Shown one piece after another: positions 53,271 to 63,547 of a stretch of DNA of 64,000 nucleotides. Position 1 is the first letter of the stretch; every line of letters starts with the position of its first letter. The translations under genes and the position numbers were made by a program. Source of the DNA: Methylobacterium gregans (lineage in GTDB: Bacteria > Pseudomonadota > Alphaproteobacteria > Rhizobiales > Beijerinckiaceae). Where the stretch lies: positions 1 to 64,000 of the forward strand of contig NZ_BPQM01000008.1 of NCBI RefSeq assembly GCF_022179245.1, read 5' to 3'. Below the pieces are notes generated by a model. It worked only from the letters and a program-made list of their open reading frames with translations, ran no database searches and was not told the origin of the DNA.

Positions 53271-54770
53271 TCAGCGCCACTGCTCGAAGGCGCGCTGCAT
53301 CACCTGCGCGCCGGTATTGCCCTTCTCGAAGGTGACCACCGCACGCTGCCCATTGGCGTAGCGCAGACCCAGATCGAACCAGTTGCGGTGAAGCAGGAGG
53401 TCCGTGTTCCGGTCGACGTCGTTGCGCAGGGACGAGAGGCCGATCAGGAACAGATTCTCCCGCACCCGCACCGGCAGGCCGGATAGGGGCGAGCCCCGCG
53501 CGCCCTCCTCGTCCTTGGCCTGCAGCAGGCCGACATCCTGAACCGTGCGCTTGGCTGCCTCCGGCCCCGCGGGGCTGAAGGCGAGGCTCACGGTGTGCGA
53601 GGCCGGCAAGGTGGCGTCGAGGTTGCGCTGGATCGTCATTGTCAGCGTGAGCGCGTCCGGGATCGTGATCGTCGCGACGATCGCGGTCTGCAGGGGCTGA
53701 CCCTGCTCGCCGCTCACCGACTCAAGCCGCCACAGGACGCGGCCCTGGTTCGTCACCGGCTGCGCGTCGGGTCCGCCGACGCCCTCCTCCAACAGCGTGG
53801 CGCGCTGCGCCACGGCCAGATCGGGCTGGGCTGGCACCGGAGCCGCCCCCTGGTTGGCCCCCTGGGCCGGAGCACGCGTCTCGGCGGGCGCCACGCGCTC
53901 GGCCGGCGCCGACTCGCCGCCGACCCGGTCCGCGAACTTCGCGTCCCCACCCTCGGGCTGCGTCTCCGCGCTACTCGGTCCGGTAGCCTGCAACTCGGTG
54001 GGCCGGTCGCGCAGCAGGTAGGCCGCGACTGCGATCGCGCCGATCACGCAGGTGAGCACCACGCCCACGAAGGCGTTGCGCAACAGGCGCGAGCGGTTGC
54101 GCGGCGCCACTACGTCGATGCGCGGGCGCTGGCGTCCGTTCGCGACCTCGGGCGAGACCGCCGGCTCCGGAGCGGTCGTCGGCTCGGGCTGCGGGATCGG
54201 CTCCGAGACGGGCTCCGGCGCGGGCGTCCCCTCGGCGGCCGGCCGTGGCGGCGCGATCGGGATCGCCGGCTCCCGCGGGGGCTCGGCCGGCGTCGGGACG
54301 AAATGGGGCGGCGGCGCGGGCGGCAGGAAGGGCTCGGCCGGGTGCTCGGGCGGGGCAGCTTCCGCGAAGGCGGGCGCGGCCGGCTGCGGCACAGCGGGCG
54401 GAGGCGCCGGAAGCGGCGCCGGATCCGCCGGTGCGGGCATGGGCTCCGGCGTCCGCGGAGACGGCTCCGGCGGCTTCGACGGGGCCGCCGGCGGGATGGG
54501 CCCGATGCCTGAAGGTCCGGCGGCGGCCGGCTTCGGAGCCGGATCGTTGGCCGCGGCCGGGACGTCGTAGGTCGCTTCCAGGCGGGTGATCGCCGTGTCG
54601 AGCGCCCGACGCTCGGTGTCGATGTCGTCCTCGCTCAGGGGCGGGTCGATCGAGCGGAGTTGGGCGACCAGGGCGTTGCGCGCCCGGTCGTAGACGGCCC
54701 GGCGCATCGCGGGCGTCCGGTCGGGCAGCGCGTCGAGGGCGCGCGCCAGCAGCGGGTAGTAATCGGCCAT
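53271..54770 (-). CDS. Proline-rich single-span membrane protein, hypothetical
   Basis: A 499-residue protein. Residues about 1-70 form helices (MADYYPLLARALDALPDRTP; LDTAITRLEATYDV). A very Pro/Ala/Glu-rich linker fills about 75-215, then a membrane helix near 231-251 (NAFVGVVLTCVIGAIAVAAYLL), and a globular C-terminal domain (GRVLWRLESVSGEQGQPLQT … FDLGLRYANGQRAVVTFEKG). It is 62 bp downstream of purA on the same strand and may be co-transcribed. No function known. The topology suggests a cytoplasmic N-terminus and a periplasmic C-terminal domain. Confidence 0.75.
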   Translation of the reverse strand: MADYYPLLARALDALPDRTPAMRRAVYDRARNALVAQLRSIDPPLSEDDIDTERRALDTAITRLEATYDVPAAANDPAPKPAAAGPSGIGPIPPAAPSKPPEPSPRTPEPMPAPADPAPLPAPPPAVPQPAAPAFAEAAPPEHPAEPFLPPAPPPHFVPTPAEPPREPAIPIAPPRPAAEGTPAPEPVSEPIPQPEPTTAPEPAVSPEVANGRQRPRIDVVAPRNRSRLLRNAFVGVVLTCVIGAIAVAAYLLRDRPTELQATGPSSAETQPEGGDAKFADRVGGESAPAERVAPAETRAPAQGANQGAAPVPAQPDLAVAQRATLLEEGVGGPDAQPVTNQGRVLWRLESVSGEQGQPLQTAIVATITIPDALTLTMTIQRNLDATLPASHTVSLAFSPAGPEAAKRTVQDVGLLQAKDEEGARGSPLSGLPVRVRENLFLIGLSSLRNDVDRNTDLLLHRNWFDLGLRYANGQRAVVTFEKGNTGAQVMQRAFEQWR

Positions 54771-54832
54771 CGTCCCCGGTCCGGTCCCCTACGGGCTGGC
54801 TTCGGACGCGCCGCGCCCGAAGCTCGCGCTGC

Positions 54833-56125
54833 CTAGTCCTCGAAGGGGTTGTGCATCAGGATGGTGTCGTCGCGCTCCGGCGAGGTCGAGAGCAGGGCGA
54901 CCGGCGCCCCGATCAGTTCCTCGATCCGGCGCACGTACTTGATTGCCTGAGCCGGCAGCTCCGCCCAGGAGCGGGCGCCCGCCGTCGTCTCGGCCCAGCC
55001 CGGGATCTCCTCGTAGATCGGCTCGACGCGCGCCTGAGCCGCCTGGCTCGCCGGCAGGTGGTCGATGGTCTGGCCGTCGAGGCGGTAGCCGGTGCAGATC
55101 CGGATGGTCTCGAAGCCGTCGAGGATGTCGAGCTTGGTCAGCGCGATGCCGTGGATGCCCGACGTCCGCACGGTCTGGCGCACCAGCACCGCGTCGAACC
55201 AGCCGCAGCGGCGCTTGCGGCCCGTGTTGACGCCGAACTCGCGGCCCTTCGCGCCGATCGTCTCGCCGATCTCGTCGAACAGCTCCGTCGGGAACGGCCC
55301 CTCGCCGACGCGGGTCGTGTAGGCCTTGGCGATGCCCAGCACGTAGCCGATCGCGCCGGGCCCGAGGCCCGAACCGGTCGCGGCCTGGGCGGCGACGATG
55401 TTGGACGAGGTGACGAACGGGTAGGTGCCGTGGTCCACGTCGAGGAGCGCGCCCTGCGCGCCCTCGAACAGGATGCGCTTGCCGTGGCGGCGCTCCTCGT
55501 CGAGCAGCGACCAGACCGGCGCAACGTAGGGCAGGATGGTCGGCGCGATCGCCTTGAGCTCGCCGAGCAGCGCCCCCGCATCGACCTCGTCGATGCCGAG
55601 ACCGCGGCGCAGCGCGTTGTGGTGGGCGAGCAGGCGCTCGATCTTGGCGGGCAGCGTCTCGGGATCGGCGAGGTCGACGACGCGGATCGCGCGCCGGCCG
55701 ACCTTGTCCTCGTAGGCCGGGCCGATGCCGCGCTTGGTCGTGCCAATCTTGAGCCCGGCATTCGCGGTCTCGCGGAAATGATCGAGCTCGCGGTGGAGCG
55801 GCAGGATCAGCGTGGCGTTGTCGGCGATGCGCAGGGAGCGCGGCGAGACCTCGACGCCCTGCTGCTGGATCCGGGCGATCTCGTCCACAAGGTGCCAGGG
55901 ATCGACCACGACGCCGTTGCCGATGACCGAGAGCTTGCCGCCGCGCACCACGCCGGAGGGCAGCAGCGCCAGCTTGTAGGTGACGCCGTCGATGACGAGG
56001 GTGTGGCCCGCGTTGTGCCCGCCCTGGAAGCGCACCACGATGTCGGCCTGCTCCGAGAGCCAGTCGACGATCTTGCCCTTCCCCTCGTCGCCCCACTGGG
56101 CGCCTACGACGACGACGTTCGCCAT
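54833..56125 (-). CDS. purA: Adenylosuccinate synthetase
   Basis: A 430-residue enzyme joining IMP and aspartate with GTP to make adenylosuccinate, the first step from IMP to AMP. It shows [20 protein letters not shown] with Asp13, [15 protein letters not shown] with the catalytic His, [34 protein letters not shown], and GTKLDIL-like [11 protein letters not shown] plus the [12 protein letters not shown] region late in the chain. Length and motifs are full. The 211-bp gap to the divergent pepN gene should hold both promoters. Confidence 0.95.
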   Translation of the reverse strand: MANVVVVGAQWGDEGKGKIVDWLSEQADIVVRFQGGHNAGHTLVIDGVTYKLALLPSGVVRGGKLSVIGNGVVVDPWHLVDEIARIQQQGVEVSPRSLRIADNATLILPLHRELDHFRETANAGLKIGTTKRGIGPAYEDKVGRRAIRVVDLADPETLPAKIERLLAHHNALRRGLGIDEVDAGALLGELKAIAPTILPYVAPVWSLLDEERRHGKRILFEGAQGALLDVDHGTYPFVTSSNIVAAQAATGSGLGPGAIGYVLGIAKAYTTRVGEGPFPTELFDEIGETIGAKGREFGVNTGRKRRCGWFDAVLVRQTVRTSGIHGIALTKLDILDGFETIRICTGYRLDGQTIDHLPASQAAQARVEPIYEEIPGWAETTAGARSWAELPAQAIKYVRRIEELIGAPVALLSTSPERDDTILMHNPFED

Positions 56126-56336
56126 GCGTGCCTTCGATCCGTGTGTTGTGCCAGCGGACGATAAGCCGGCTGTGCGCGGGTAACCCGTTGCCGTGAGACC
56201 CTTTCCGCGATCCCGCCCGGGAAATCAAGCAAGCCGCCGCGCGGCAGCGGTGCATGGCGGACGGGACGCTGCGCGACAGGGGCGCCGGAGCCGCCTAGAA
56301 GTTCCACCAGACCGGCCCGAGCGGAGACCCGAGACG

Positions 56337-58949
56337 ATGCGCACCGAGACGCCCCCGCTGATCCACCTCGCGGATTACCGGCCGAGCGACCACCTGATCG
56401 ACCGGGTCGATCTCGACGTTCAGCTCGACCCGCACCGCACCCGGATCACGGCGGTGCTGAGCCTGCGCCCGAACCCGGCGGGCGCGGCCGGGGCGCCTCT
56501 GCGGCTCGACGGGGACGACCTCCGCCTCGTCGCGCTCGACCTCGACGGCGCACCGCCGGCGCCCGGCAGCGTCACGGCGGGACCGCAGGGGCTGGAGATC
56601 GCCGAGCCGCCGCAGCGCCCCTTCACCCTGACGGTCGTCACCGAGATCGACCCCACCGCCAACACCAAGCTGATGGGGCTCTATCGCTCGAGCGGCGTCT
56701 ACTGCACCCAGTGCGAGGCGGACGGGTTCCGCCGCATCACCTACTTCCTCGACCGGCCGGACGTGCTCTCGGTCTACACCACCCGGATCGAGGCCGAGCG
56801 GGACGCGGCGCCCGTGCTCCTCGGCAACGGCAACCCGGTCGAGAGCGGCTCGGTCCCCGGCACCGACCGGCACTACGCCGTCTGGCACGATCCGCACCCG
56901 AAGCCCGCCTACCTGTTCGCGCTGGTCGGCGGACGGCTCGGATCCGTCGAGACCACCTTCCGCACGATGGAGGGGCGGGACGTGCGGGTCGCCGTCCTCG
57001 TCGAGCCCGGCAAGGAGGAGCGCGCCGCCTACGCCCTCGACGCGGTGATCCGCTCGATGCGCTGGGACGAGGAGGCGTTCGGCCGCCCCTACGACCTCGA
57101 CGTGTTCAACGTCGTCGCCGTCTCCGACTTCAACATGGGGGCGATGGAGAACAAGGGCCTCAACATCTTCAACGACAAGTACGTGCTTGCGTCGCCCGAG
57201 ACCGCCACCGACGCCGACTACGCGGCGATCGAGGCCATCATCGCGCACGAGTATTTCCACAACTGGTCGGGCAACCGCGTCACCTGCCGCGACTGGTTCC
57301 AGCTCTGCCTGAAGGAGGGCCTCACGGTCTTCCGCGACCAGGAATTCTCCTCCGACATGCGCTCGCGCGCGGTGCATCGGATCGGCGAGGTGCGGGCCCT
57401 GCGCGCCCGGCAGTTTCCCGAGGATGCCGGGCCGCTGCGCCACCCCGTGCGCCCGACGGCCTACGCCGAGATCAACAACTTCTACACGGCGACCGTCTAC
57501 GAGAAGGGCGCCGAGATCGTGCGCATGCTCAAGACCCTGCTGGGCTCCGAGGCCTTCCGGGCCGGCATGGACCGCTACTACGCGGAGAACGACGGGCGCG
57601 CGGCCACGGTCGAGGATTTCCTGGCGGCGTTCGAGGCGGTGAGCGGGCGCGACCTAGCGGCTTTCGCGCAATGGTACGCCCGGCCCGGCACGCCGCTCCT
57701 GACGGCCTCGGGCCGCTACGACGCGGCGGCGCGGCGCTACGACCTGACGCTGAAGCAGAGCTTCGACGACGGCGAACCTCTCGTGATCCCCGTGGCGCTC
57801 GGCCTCGTCGGCGCGGGCGGCGCCCTCGACGGTGCGGTCTGCCCGGAGGTGCGGGACGGGGTCTACGTGCTGGGCGCCCGGGAGGCGACGATCCGCTTCG
57901 CGGAGGTGCCGGAGCCGCCGGTGCCCTCGCTGCTGCGCGGCTTCTCGGCCCCGGTCCGGCTCCAGGCCGATCTCTCCGAGGCCGACCACCTGCGGCTGCT
58001 CGCCCACGACACCGACCCGTTCAACCGCTGGCAGGCTGCCCAGAGCGTGGCGCACGGGCTGATGCGCGGCGGCGGCCTGGCGACCGCCTTCGCGGAGGCG
58101 CTTGGCCTGCTCCTCGACCGCGAGGGCGCACGCGATCCGGCCTTCGCGGCCCTGGCGCTCGCAATCCCGAGCGAGGGCGAGGTCGCCAACGAGATGCGGG
58201 CGGAGGTCGATCCGGACGCGATCCACGCCGCGCGCACCGCGCTCCGCCGCGATCTCGGCCGTGCGCTCCGCCCGCGGCTCGACGCGCTCTGGGACGCGCT
58301 CGCGGATGCGCCGGGCACGCCCTACAGCCCCGACGCCGCGGCGGCCGGGCGGCGTGCGCTCCGCAACGCCGCCCTCGACCTCGTGGCGGCGGGCGACCCG
58401 GAGACCGGTGCGGTCCGCGCCGCGTCGCAGCTCGCGGCGGCCACCAACATGACCGACCGCCTGGCGGCGCTCGGCACGCTGGCGCTGATTCCCGGCGAGC
58501 CCCGGGAGGCCGCGCTCGCCGCCTTCGCCGAGCGCTACGCGAGCGAGCCGCTCGTCCTCGACAAGTGGTTCGCCGTCCAGGCGATGATTCCGGAGGACGG
58601 CACCCTCGCGCGCATTGAGCGCCTGAAGGCGCACCCGGCCTTCGCGATGACGAATCCCAACCGCGTCCGGGCGCTGATCGGCTCGTTCGCCTTCGGCAAC
58701 CCGACCCAGTTCGCCCGGGCGGACGGGGCCGGCTTCACCCTCGTCGCCGACACCGTGGCGGCGCTCGATACGACCAATCCGCAGGTCGCCGCCAAGCTGC
58801 TCACGGCCTTCGGATCCTGGCGTCGGCTAAAAAAATCGCGTGGTTGTCAGGCAGAGGAAATCCTCAAGCGGATCAAGGCGATCCCTAGCCTGTCGCGGGA
58901 CGTCGCCGACATCGCGGCCCGGAGTCTGGCACCAGTTAACCATCTGTAA
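56337..58949 (+). CDS. pepN: Aminopeptidase N (M1 family zinc metallopeptidase)
   Basis: An 870-residue cytoplasmic aminopeptidase. The substrate motif GAMEN is at 268-272, and zinc ligands His304, His308 and Glu327 form HEYFH…KE. TVYEKGAEIVRMLKTLLG contributes the proton-donor tyrosine region. The C-terminal superhelical domain ends at KAIPSLSRDVADIAARSLAP. Full length for the family. The ATG at 56337 begins MRTETPPLIHLADYRP, the usual start region. The last codons overlap a CtrA-like box. Confidence 0.95.
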   Translation: MRTETPPLIHLADYRPSDHLIDRVDLDVQLDPHRTRITAVLSLRPNPAGAAGAPLRLDGDDLRLVALDLDGAPPAPGSVTAGPQGLEIAEPPQRPFTLTVVTEIDPTANTKLMGLYRSSGVYCTQCEADGFRRITYFLDRPDVLSVYTTRIEAERDAAPVLLGNGNPVESGSVPGTDRHYAVWHDPHPKPAYLFALVGGRLGSVETTFRTMEGRDVRVAVLVEPGKEERAAYALDAVIRSMRWDEEAFGRPYDLDVFNVVAVSDFNMGAMENKGLNIFNDKYVLASPETATDADYAAIEAIIAHEYFHNWSGNRVTCRDWFQLCLKEGLTVFRDQEFSSDMRSRAVHRIGEVRALRARQFPEDAGPLRHPVRPTAYAEINNFYTATVYEKGAEIVRMLKTLLGSEAFRAGMDRYYAENDGRAATVEDFLAAFEAVSGRDLAAFAQWYARPGTPLLTASGRYDAAARRYDLTLKQSFDDGEPLVIPVALGLVGAGGALDGAVCPEVRDGVYVLGAREATIRFAEVPEPPVPSLLRGFSAPVRLQADLSEADHLRLLAHDTDPFNRWQAAQSVAHGLMRGGGLATAFAEALGLLLDREGARDPAFAALALAIPSEGEVANEMRAEVDPDAIHAARTALRRDLGRALRPRLDALWDALADAPGTPYSPDAAAAGRRALRNAALDLVAAGDPETGAVRAASQLAAATNMTDRLAALGTLALIPGEPREAALAAFAERYASEPLVLDKWFAVQAMIPEDGTLARIERLKAHPAFAMTNPNRVRALIGSFAFGNPTQFARADGAGFTLVADTVAALDTTNPQVAAKLLTAFGSWRRLKKSRGCQAEEILKRIKAIPSLSRDVADIAARSLAPVNHL

Positions 58950-58951
58950 AC
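58936..58951 (+). promoter_or_regulatory. CtrA-like box upstream of the PleC-like kinase
   Basis: TTAA-N7-TAAAC matches the alphaproteobacterial CtrA consensus TTAA-N7-TTAAC with one mismatch, and the first half extends to TTAACCAT. It overlaps the last codons and stop of pepN and lies 171 bp before the kinase start. Binding is inferred from sequence only. Confidence 0.5.
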
Positions 58952-59121
58952 CATATCGAAAAGGGCGGTGGGGCGATTCGGCCACAGCCTCTCCGTGTCA
59001 AGCTGAGACCGCAAAAATCCGTGGACAATCGCGACCGCGGCGGGGCATATTGAATCCAGATTCGGGACGGCGCGGAGCGCCTCCCGACATCCCGATTTCC
59101 CCCCTGGGACGAGGTCCGGAC

Positions 59122-61473
59122 ATGCCGGAGGCGGCTTCCGCTTCCCTCTCCGCGCGTGCGGACACGATCCTGGGCGTCCGCTGGCCGGCCCGCGCCAGGA
59201 GCGGTCGCCTCGCCCGGGTCGAAGCGGGCCTGCGCTACGCCATCCCTGCTCTGCTCTCTTGCTTCCTGGCCTGCCTCGTCGGCCTCACCGTCGTCCATGT
59301 CCGCGGCGAGCGCGAGGAGATCGTGGCAGCCGCCGCGAGCGAGATCGCCACGACGCTCCGGCTTGCCGCCGCGCTGCCGGGCGGCTCTCTCGACCTTGAG
59401 GCTCTCGCGGCGGGTCAGGCCCGGATCGAGCGGCGCCTGCTGCTGGTCTCCCATGACGAGCGCGTCGTCGTGGCACAGCCGCCGCTGCCGGCCGGCACGG
59501 ACCGGCTCGCGCAGGTGCTTGGAGACGCGGAGGCGCTGACCGCCCTCGGACAGCGCGCCGGAACCCTCACCCTGACGATCCCAGGGGGCGAGACGGCGCT
59601 CGCCGCGATGCGGCGCCTGCCGGACGGGCAGCGCCTCGCCGTGGTCCAACCCCTCGCGCCGCTGCTGGCCGGCTGGCGCGAGCGCGCCCGCGACCAAGCG
59701 GTGCTGGTCGGAGCCGCGATCCTCGTCATCCTCGGCGTTGCCGTGGCCTACGGGCTCCAGAGCCGCCGGGCGCAATCGGCCGACCGGGTCTGCGAGCAGA
59801 TCCGCCAGCGCCTCGACATCGCCCTCGGGCGCGGCGGCTGCGGCCTCTGGGACTGGGACATCCCGCGCGGGCGGATCTACTGGTCGAACTCGATGTACGC
59901 GCTCCTCGGCTACCGGCGCGAGCACGAGTACCTTTCCTTCGGCACGGTGAACGCCCTCGTCCACCCGGACGACGGCGACCTCTACAGCCTCGCCCGGGGG
60001 CTGGCCGCCAACCAGACCACCGTGGACCATGCCTTCCGGATGCGGGGCGCCGACGGTGCCTATGTCTGGCTGCGCACCCGCGCCGAGGTGGTGCCGGACG
60101 CCGCCGACGGCGGCAGCCACCTCGTGGGCATTGCCATTGACGTGAGCGAGCAGCACCAGCTCGCCGAAACCAGCGCCACCGCCGACATGCGCCTGCGCGA
60201 CGCGATCGAGGCGATCTCCGAGGCCTTCGTGCTCTGGGACACCGGGAACAAGCTGGTCCTGTGCAATTCGAAATTCCGCCACCTGCACGCCCTCAACCCG
60301 GAAGACGCACAGCCCGGGCGCCGCTACGCCGAGGTGATGAGCCGGGGCATGCTGCCCCAGATCCGGCGCGAGTTACCGGAATCGGGCGCGGCCACGGCCC
60401 GCACCTTCGAGGCCGAGCTGACGGACGGGCGCTGGCTCCAGATCAGCGAGCGCCGCACCAAGGACGGCGGCTACGTCTCGGTCGGCACCGACATCACCAG
60501 TCTCAAGCGCCACCAGGAGCAGCTCGTCGCCTCCGAGCGCGAGCTGATCGAGACGGTCAAGGACCTCAAGCGCTCCCGCCGCACCCTCGAGGTCCAGACC
60601 CAGCAGCTCGCCGACCTCGCCGAGCGCTACCTCGACCAGAAGGCCACCGCCGAGACCGCCAGTCAGGCGAAATCCGATTTCCTCGCCAACATGAGCCACG
60701 AGTTGCGCACGCCGCTCAACGCGATCATCGGCTTCGCGGACGTGATGGCCAGCGAGGTGTTCGGCCCCCTGGGCTCGCCGCGCTACACCGAGTACTGCCG
60801 CGACATCGGCGAAAGCGGGCACTACCTGCTCTCGGTCATCGACGACATCCTCAACATGTCCCGCATCGAGGGGCACCGCGTCCGCCTCGCCCCCCGCGAG
60901 ATCCCGGCGGAGCAGGCGGTGGGCGCCGCGCTGAAGCTGGTCGCCGAGGCGGCGCGGGCGAAATCGCTCCATGTCGGCCTCGACATCGCGCCGGACCTGA
61001 CCGTGCTCGCCGACGAGCGCGCCCTGCACCAGATCCTGACCAACCTCCTGCAGAACGCCGTGAAGTTCACGCCCGCGGAGGGCAGCGTCGTGGTGCGGGC
61101 GCGCCGGGCCGGCGACTGCACGCACATCTTCGTGGAGGATACGGGCATCGGCATCCCGCGCACCATTCTGCCGCGACTCGGCCAGCCCTTTGTGCAGGTC
61201 GAGACCAACATGACCCGCAGCCACAAGGGCTCGGGGCTCGGCCTCGCCATCGCGCGCTCGATGGCAGAGCTGCACGGCGGCTCCCTGCGGATCCGCTCCG
61301 AGGTCGATCAGGGCACGATCGTACTGGTGCGCCTGCCCGCCCCCACCTTGGATCGCCTGGCTCAGGCCGCCGCGGCGGAGGCGTCCGATGCGGGCGCGCA
61401 GGAGACGGTCGCCGCCCTGCGCGAGGCCTCGGGCGCCACGCGCCGCCGCGAGATGGCCCGCGCGGCGATCTGA
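59122..61473 (+). CDS. PleC/DivJ-family sensor histidine kinase
   Basis: A 783-residue kinase. Two membrane helices (about 33-54 and 194-213) flank a periplasmic loop. PAS domains follow (GLWDWDIPRGRIYWSNSMYA; EAFVLWDTGNKLVLCNSKFR) and a coiled coil. The H-box FLANMSHELRTPLNAIIGFA has His526 and the PleC/DivJ signature GPLGSPRYTEYCRDIGESGHYLLSVIDDILNMSRIE. The ATPase domain has NLLQNAVKFTP, VEDTGIGIP and KGSGLGLAIARSMAELHGG. The two-helix plus PAS layout is that of PleC, the DivK phosphatase/kinase of Caulobacter. The exact orthology is not certain. Confidence 0.85.
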   Translation: MPEAASASLSARADTILGVRWPARARSGRLARVEAGLRYAIPALLSCFLACLVGLTVVHVRGEREEIVAAAASEIATTLRLAAALPGGSLDLEALAAGQARIERRLLLVSHDERVVVAQPPLPAGTDRLAQVLGDAEALTALGQRAGTLTLTIPGGETALAAMRRLPDGQRLAVVQPLAPLLAGWRERARDQAVLVGAAILVILGVAVAYGLQSRRAQSADRVCEQIRQRLDIALGRGGCGLWDWDIPRGRIYWSNSMYALLGYRREHEYLSFGTVNALVHPDDGDLYSLARGLAANQTTVDHAFRMRGADGAYVWLRTRAEVVPDAADGGSHLVGIAIDVSEQHQLAETSATADMRLRDAIEAISEAFVLWDTGNKLVLCNSKFRHLHALNPEDAQPGRRYAEVMSRGMLPQIRRELPESGAATARTFEAELTDGRWLQISERRTKDGGYVSVGTDITSLKRHQEQLVASERELIETVKDLKRSRRTLEVQTQQLADLAERYLDQKATAETASQAKSDFLANMSHELRTPLNAIIGFADVMASEVFGPLGSPRYTEYCRDIGESGHYLLSVIDDILNMSRIEGHRVRLAPREIPAEQAVGAALKLVAEAARAKSLHVGLDIAPDLTVLADERALHQILTNLLQNAVKFTPAEGSVVVRARRAGDCTHIFVEDTGIGIPRTILPRLGQPFVQVETNMTRSHKGSGLGLAIARSMAELHGGSLRIRSEVDQGTIVLVRLPAPTLDRLAQAAAAEASDAGAQETVAALREASGATRRREMARAAI

Positions 61474-61741
61474 AGGAGGCCGCTTCCGGGCGGGGTCGGA
61501 TCTCGGGAGGACCCTTTCCCGGACGCCCGGAGCGTCAGCGGAGGGTGATCCGAGATCCAGCGCGGGAAGGCGCGAAGCGTCCGTCTGCTGCAGCGCTCCT
61601 GAAGGATGCCGCTGTGCGGGACCTGATTGTCTGGATCCTGGGTCACCTTCCACTGCGTTCCAGGCGTCCCGGAAAGGGCCGTAGCTTCAGCCGCTTGCGG
61701 TCGCCGAGGCAACCGGCCCGATCGTGCGGCAGCTCCGCTCC

Positions 61742-62899
61742 TCAGCGCAGGTAGATCACGCTGTAGAGCGTGTGCCGCAGTTCCTCCTCCCACAGCCAGA
61801 TCCGGCCGTCCTCGCAGCGCTCGCGGATGCCGGGGCGCATGTGGGCGCAGTAAGCACCGGTATTGTCCTGAACCCGGTACTGGCAGCGCCCGCCGACCCG
61901 GCGGCGGCCCACCACGGTACTCGAATGGTCGGCGGCGAGGTCCGGGTCCTTCGGGTCGCGCGCCTCCAGGATGTACCAGCTGTAGCCGATGGTGGGCGCC
62001 CGGCGGTGGTCGAGGGCGTAGTCGACCATCGCGAGCATCCGGTCGATCCGGGCGCGCGACGGGACCTTGCCGGTCTCCAGCATCTCCATGAACTCAAGCT
62101 GGTTCGAGGCGACCCGGTAGGAGACCGGCAGCAGCGGCACCGGCGACGGCCGGCGCCGACAGAGGGACGCGACCCGCCGCATCCAGGCGGCGTTGAAGGC
62201 GTCGGCCCGGCGGCTCCGCAGCCGGTCCACGGTCGCGCCGGTCGCCCGGAAGCACTGGTTCGGCGCCCGCACATGGGAGCCGTAGCGCTGCGCCAGGAAG
62301 AAGCGGGTATGGTGCGCGTAGCCCTCGTGCGAGGGCAGGTCGCGCTCGTCGCAGAGACCGTCGAGGTTGTAGAGCAGCGCTGCCGCGTCCTCCTCGCCGC
62401 CCTCCAGCTTGTCGAAATAGGGCTCGTGGCGCGGGTTGCGGGTCGGGTCGATATCGACCGCGTTGCGGCTCCAGGCGATGTCCTCGCGGAAGCGCGGATG
62501 CGCCCGCAGGTGCTGGGCGATGCGCGGATCGGGGAGTGCGGCGAGGCGCTCGGGATCGGCGAAGTAGAACTTGGTGGCGACGTCCAGCGGCGAGACAGCG
62601 CGCCCGACCCGCTGGGAGATCATGTCGGCGGTGGCGTAGGCGAAGCAGATCGCGCTCTCCCCCTGCCCCACCGGAATGTCGGCGGGCCGCGGCGAGAGCT
62701 GCACCCCACCGGGCAGGGCGTGGGTGGCCGGCGGCATCGCGATGCGCACGTCCGGGCAGCCGGGGCTGCGGGCGTAGGGGACAGAGGCCGGCAGCAGGTC
62801 CTGAGCGCCGGCTGGTCCGGAAAGCCCGAGGGAGAGCCCGAGGGGCAGCGCGATCATCAGTGCGGCGAGAAGCCCCCGCCCCCCGCATCCCCCGACCAT
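61742..62899 (-). CDS. Exported papain-fold cysteine peptidase-like protein
   Basis: A 385-residue protein with a signal-like N-terminus (AALMIALPLGLSLGLSGPAG). The papain layout is visible: Gln79 and Cys85 in VGQGESAICFAYATADM (same spacing as Gln19-Cys25 in papain), then His325 in ADHSSTVVGRRR and Asn346 in YRVQDNTGAYC, resembling the HxxxVVG…Y.xxNSWG end of the C1 family. The stretch between is unusual and rich in Arg/Cys. ATG 62899 has GGGAG upstream; a GTG at 62914 is an alternative. I do not recognise a named family; activity is inferred. Confidence 0.65.
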   Translation of the reverse strand: MVGGCGGRGLLAALMIALPLGLSLGLSGPAGAQDLLPASVPYARSPGCPDVRIAMPPATHALPGGVQLSPRPADIPVGQGESAICFAYATADMISQRVGRAVSPLDVATKFYFADPERLAALPDPRIAQHLRAHPRFREDIAWSRNAVDIDPTRNPRHEPYFDKLEGGEEDAAALLYNLDGLCDERDLPSHEGYAHHTRFFLAQRYGSHVRAPNQCFRATGATVDRLRSRRADAFNAAWMRRVASLCRRRPSPVPLLPVSYRVASNQLEFMEMLETGKVPSRARIDRMLAMVDYALDHRRAPTIGYSWYILEARDPKDPDLAADHSSTVVGRRRVGGRCQYRVQDNTGAYCAHMRPGIRERCEDGRIWLWEEELRHTLYSVIYLR

Positions 62900-62962
62900 C
62901 AGCAAGGCTCCCACCCGCCGCTCCCGCCCGGGAGCCCTCGGCGCCCTATAGCAAAGCCGCGC

Positions 62963-63286
62963 TCAGCGCGCCTCAATCCCACGCCAAGCCGGGGCTCGAT
63001 CGGTGGGCGAGAGGGTGTCGCGCGAGGTGGGCTCCGGGATCTCCGGGACCGGCTGCCCGGCCCGCCGGATCAGCCCGGCCAGCGCCTCGCGGGCCACGCG
63101 CTCGCGGGTCTCGGGCGGCAGCGCGGCGGTGCCGGCCTGGATCGCGGCCGGGGCCGCACCGGCCAGCACCGCCGCGACCGCCTCCGTGGAGGGTATCGCG
63201 TGGGAGAGCGAGCCCGGCTCGCCGCGCTTCAGCGCGAAATAGGAGAGCGCGCCGATCACCAGCACGGCGCGCAGCAGGAAGGACAT
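62963..63286 (-). CDS. Small membrane-anchored hypothetical protein, 107 aa
   Basis: GAGGAC precedes the ATG. The product has one N-terminal hydrophobic segment (MSFLLRAVLVIGALSYFAL), then an Ala-rich helix region (AVAAVLAGAAPAAIQAGTAA) and a Pro-rich tail. It lies 63 bp from the papain-like gene on the same strand and may be co-transcribed with it. No family is recognised. Confidence 0.6.
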   Translation of the reverse strand: MSFLLRAVLVIGALSYFALKRGEPGSLSHAIPSTEAVAAVLAGAAPAAIQAGTAALPPETRERVAREALAGLIRRAGQPVPEIPEPTSRDTLSPTDRAPAWRGIEAR

Positions 63287-63547
63287 GGGCACGTCCTCGC
63301 GAAAATCCTGAGCCAAGTCGCGCGATCCTGCCGCGCCGGATCTGAAACACCTCTCAACGCGGCGCCCGAATCCTTCGACATGGTGAATACGCGGCCGTCC
63401 AATCGGCACGGGCCTGGTTACCTGCCGGAAAGCATCCCGGGCGATCGGCGGACCCGGGCAACACTCGTTTAAGCGCCCCCTGCGACGGTCGGCCCGTCGT
63501 TCGAAGTCGAGCCGGGGACGCCGGGGCCGAGAGGCCCAGCGTTTTGC

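Noticed and set aside
58936-60288. A 450-codon leftward frame antisense to the PleC-like kinase
   Set aside because: Antisense shadow of an established kinase gene; the composition is typical of reverse-frame GC-rich sequence and no domain is visible.
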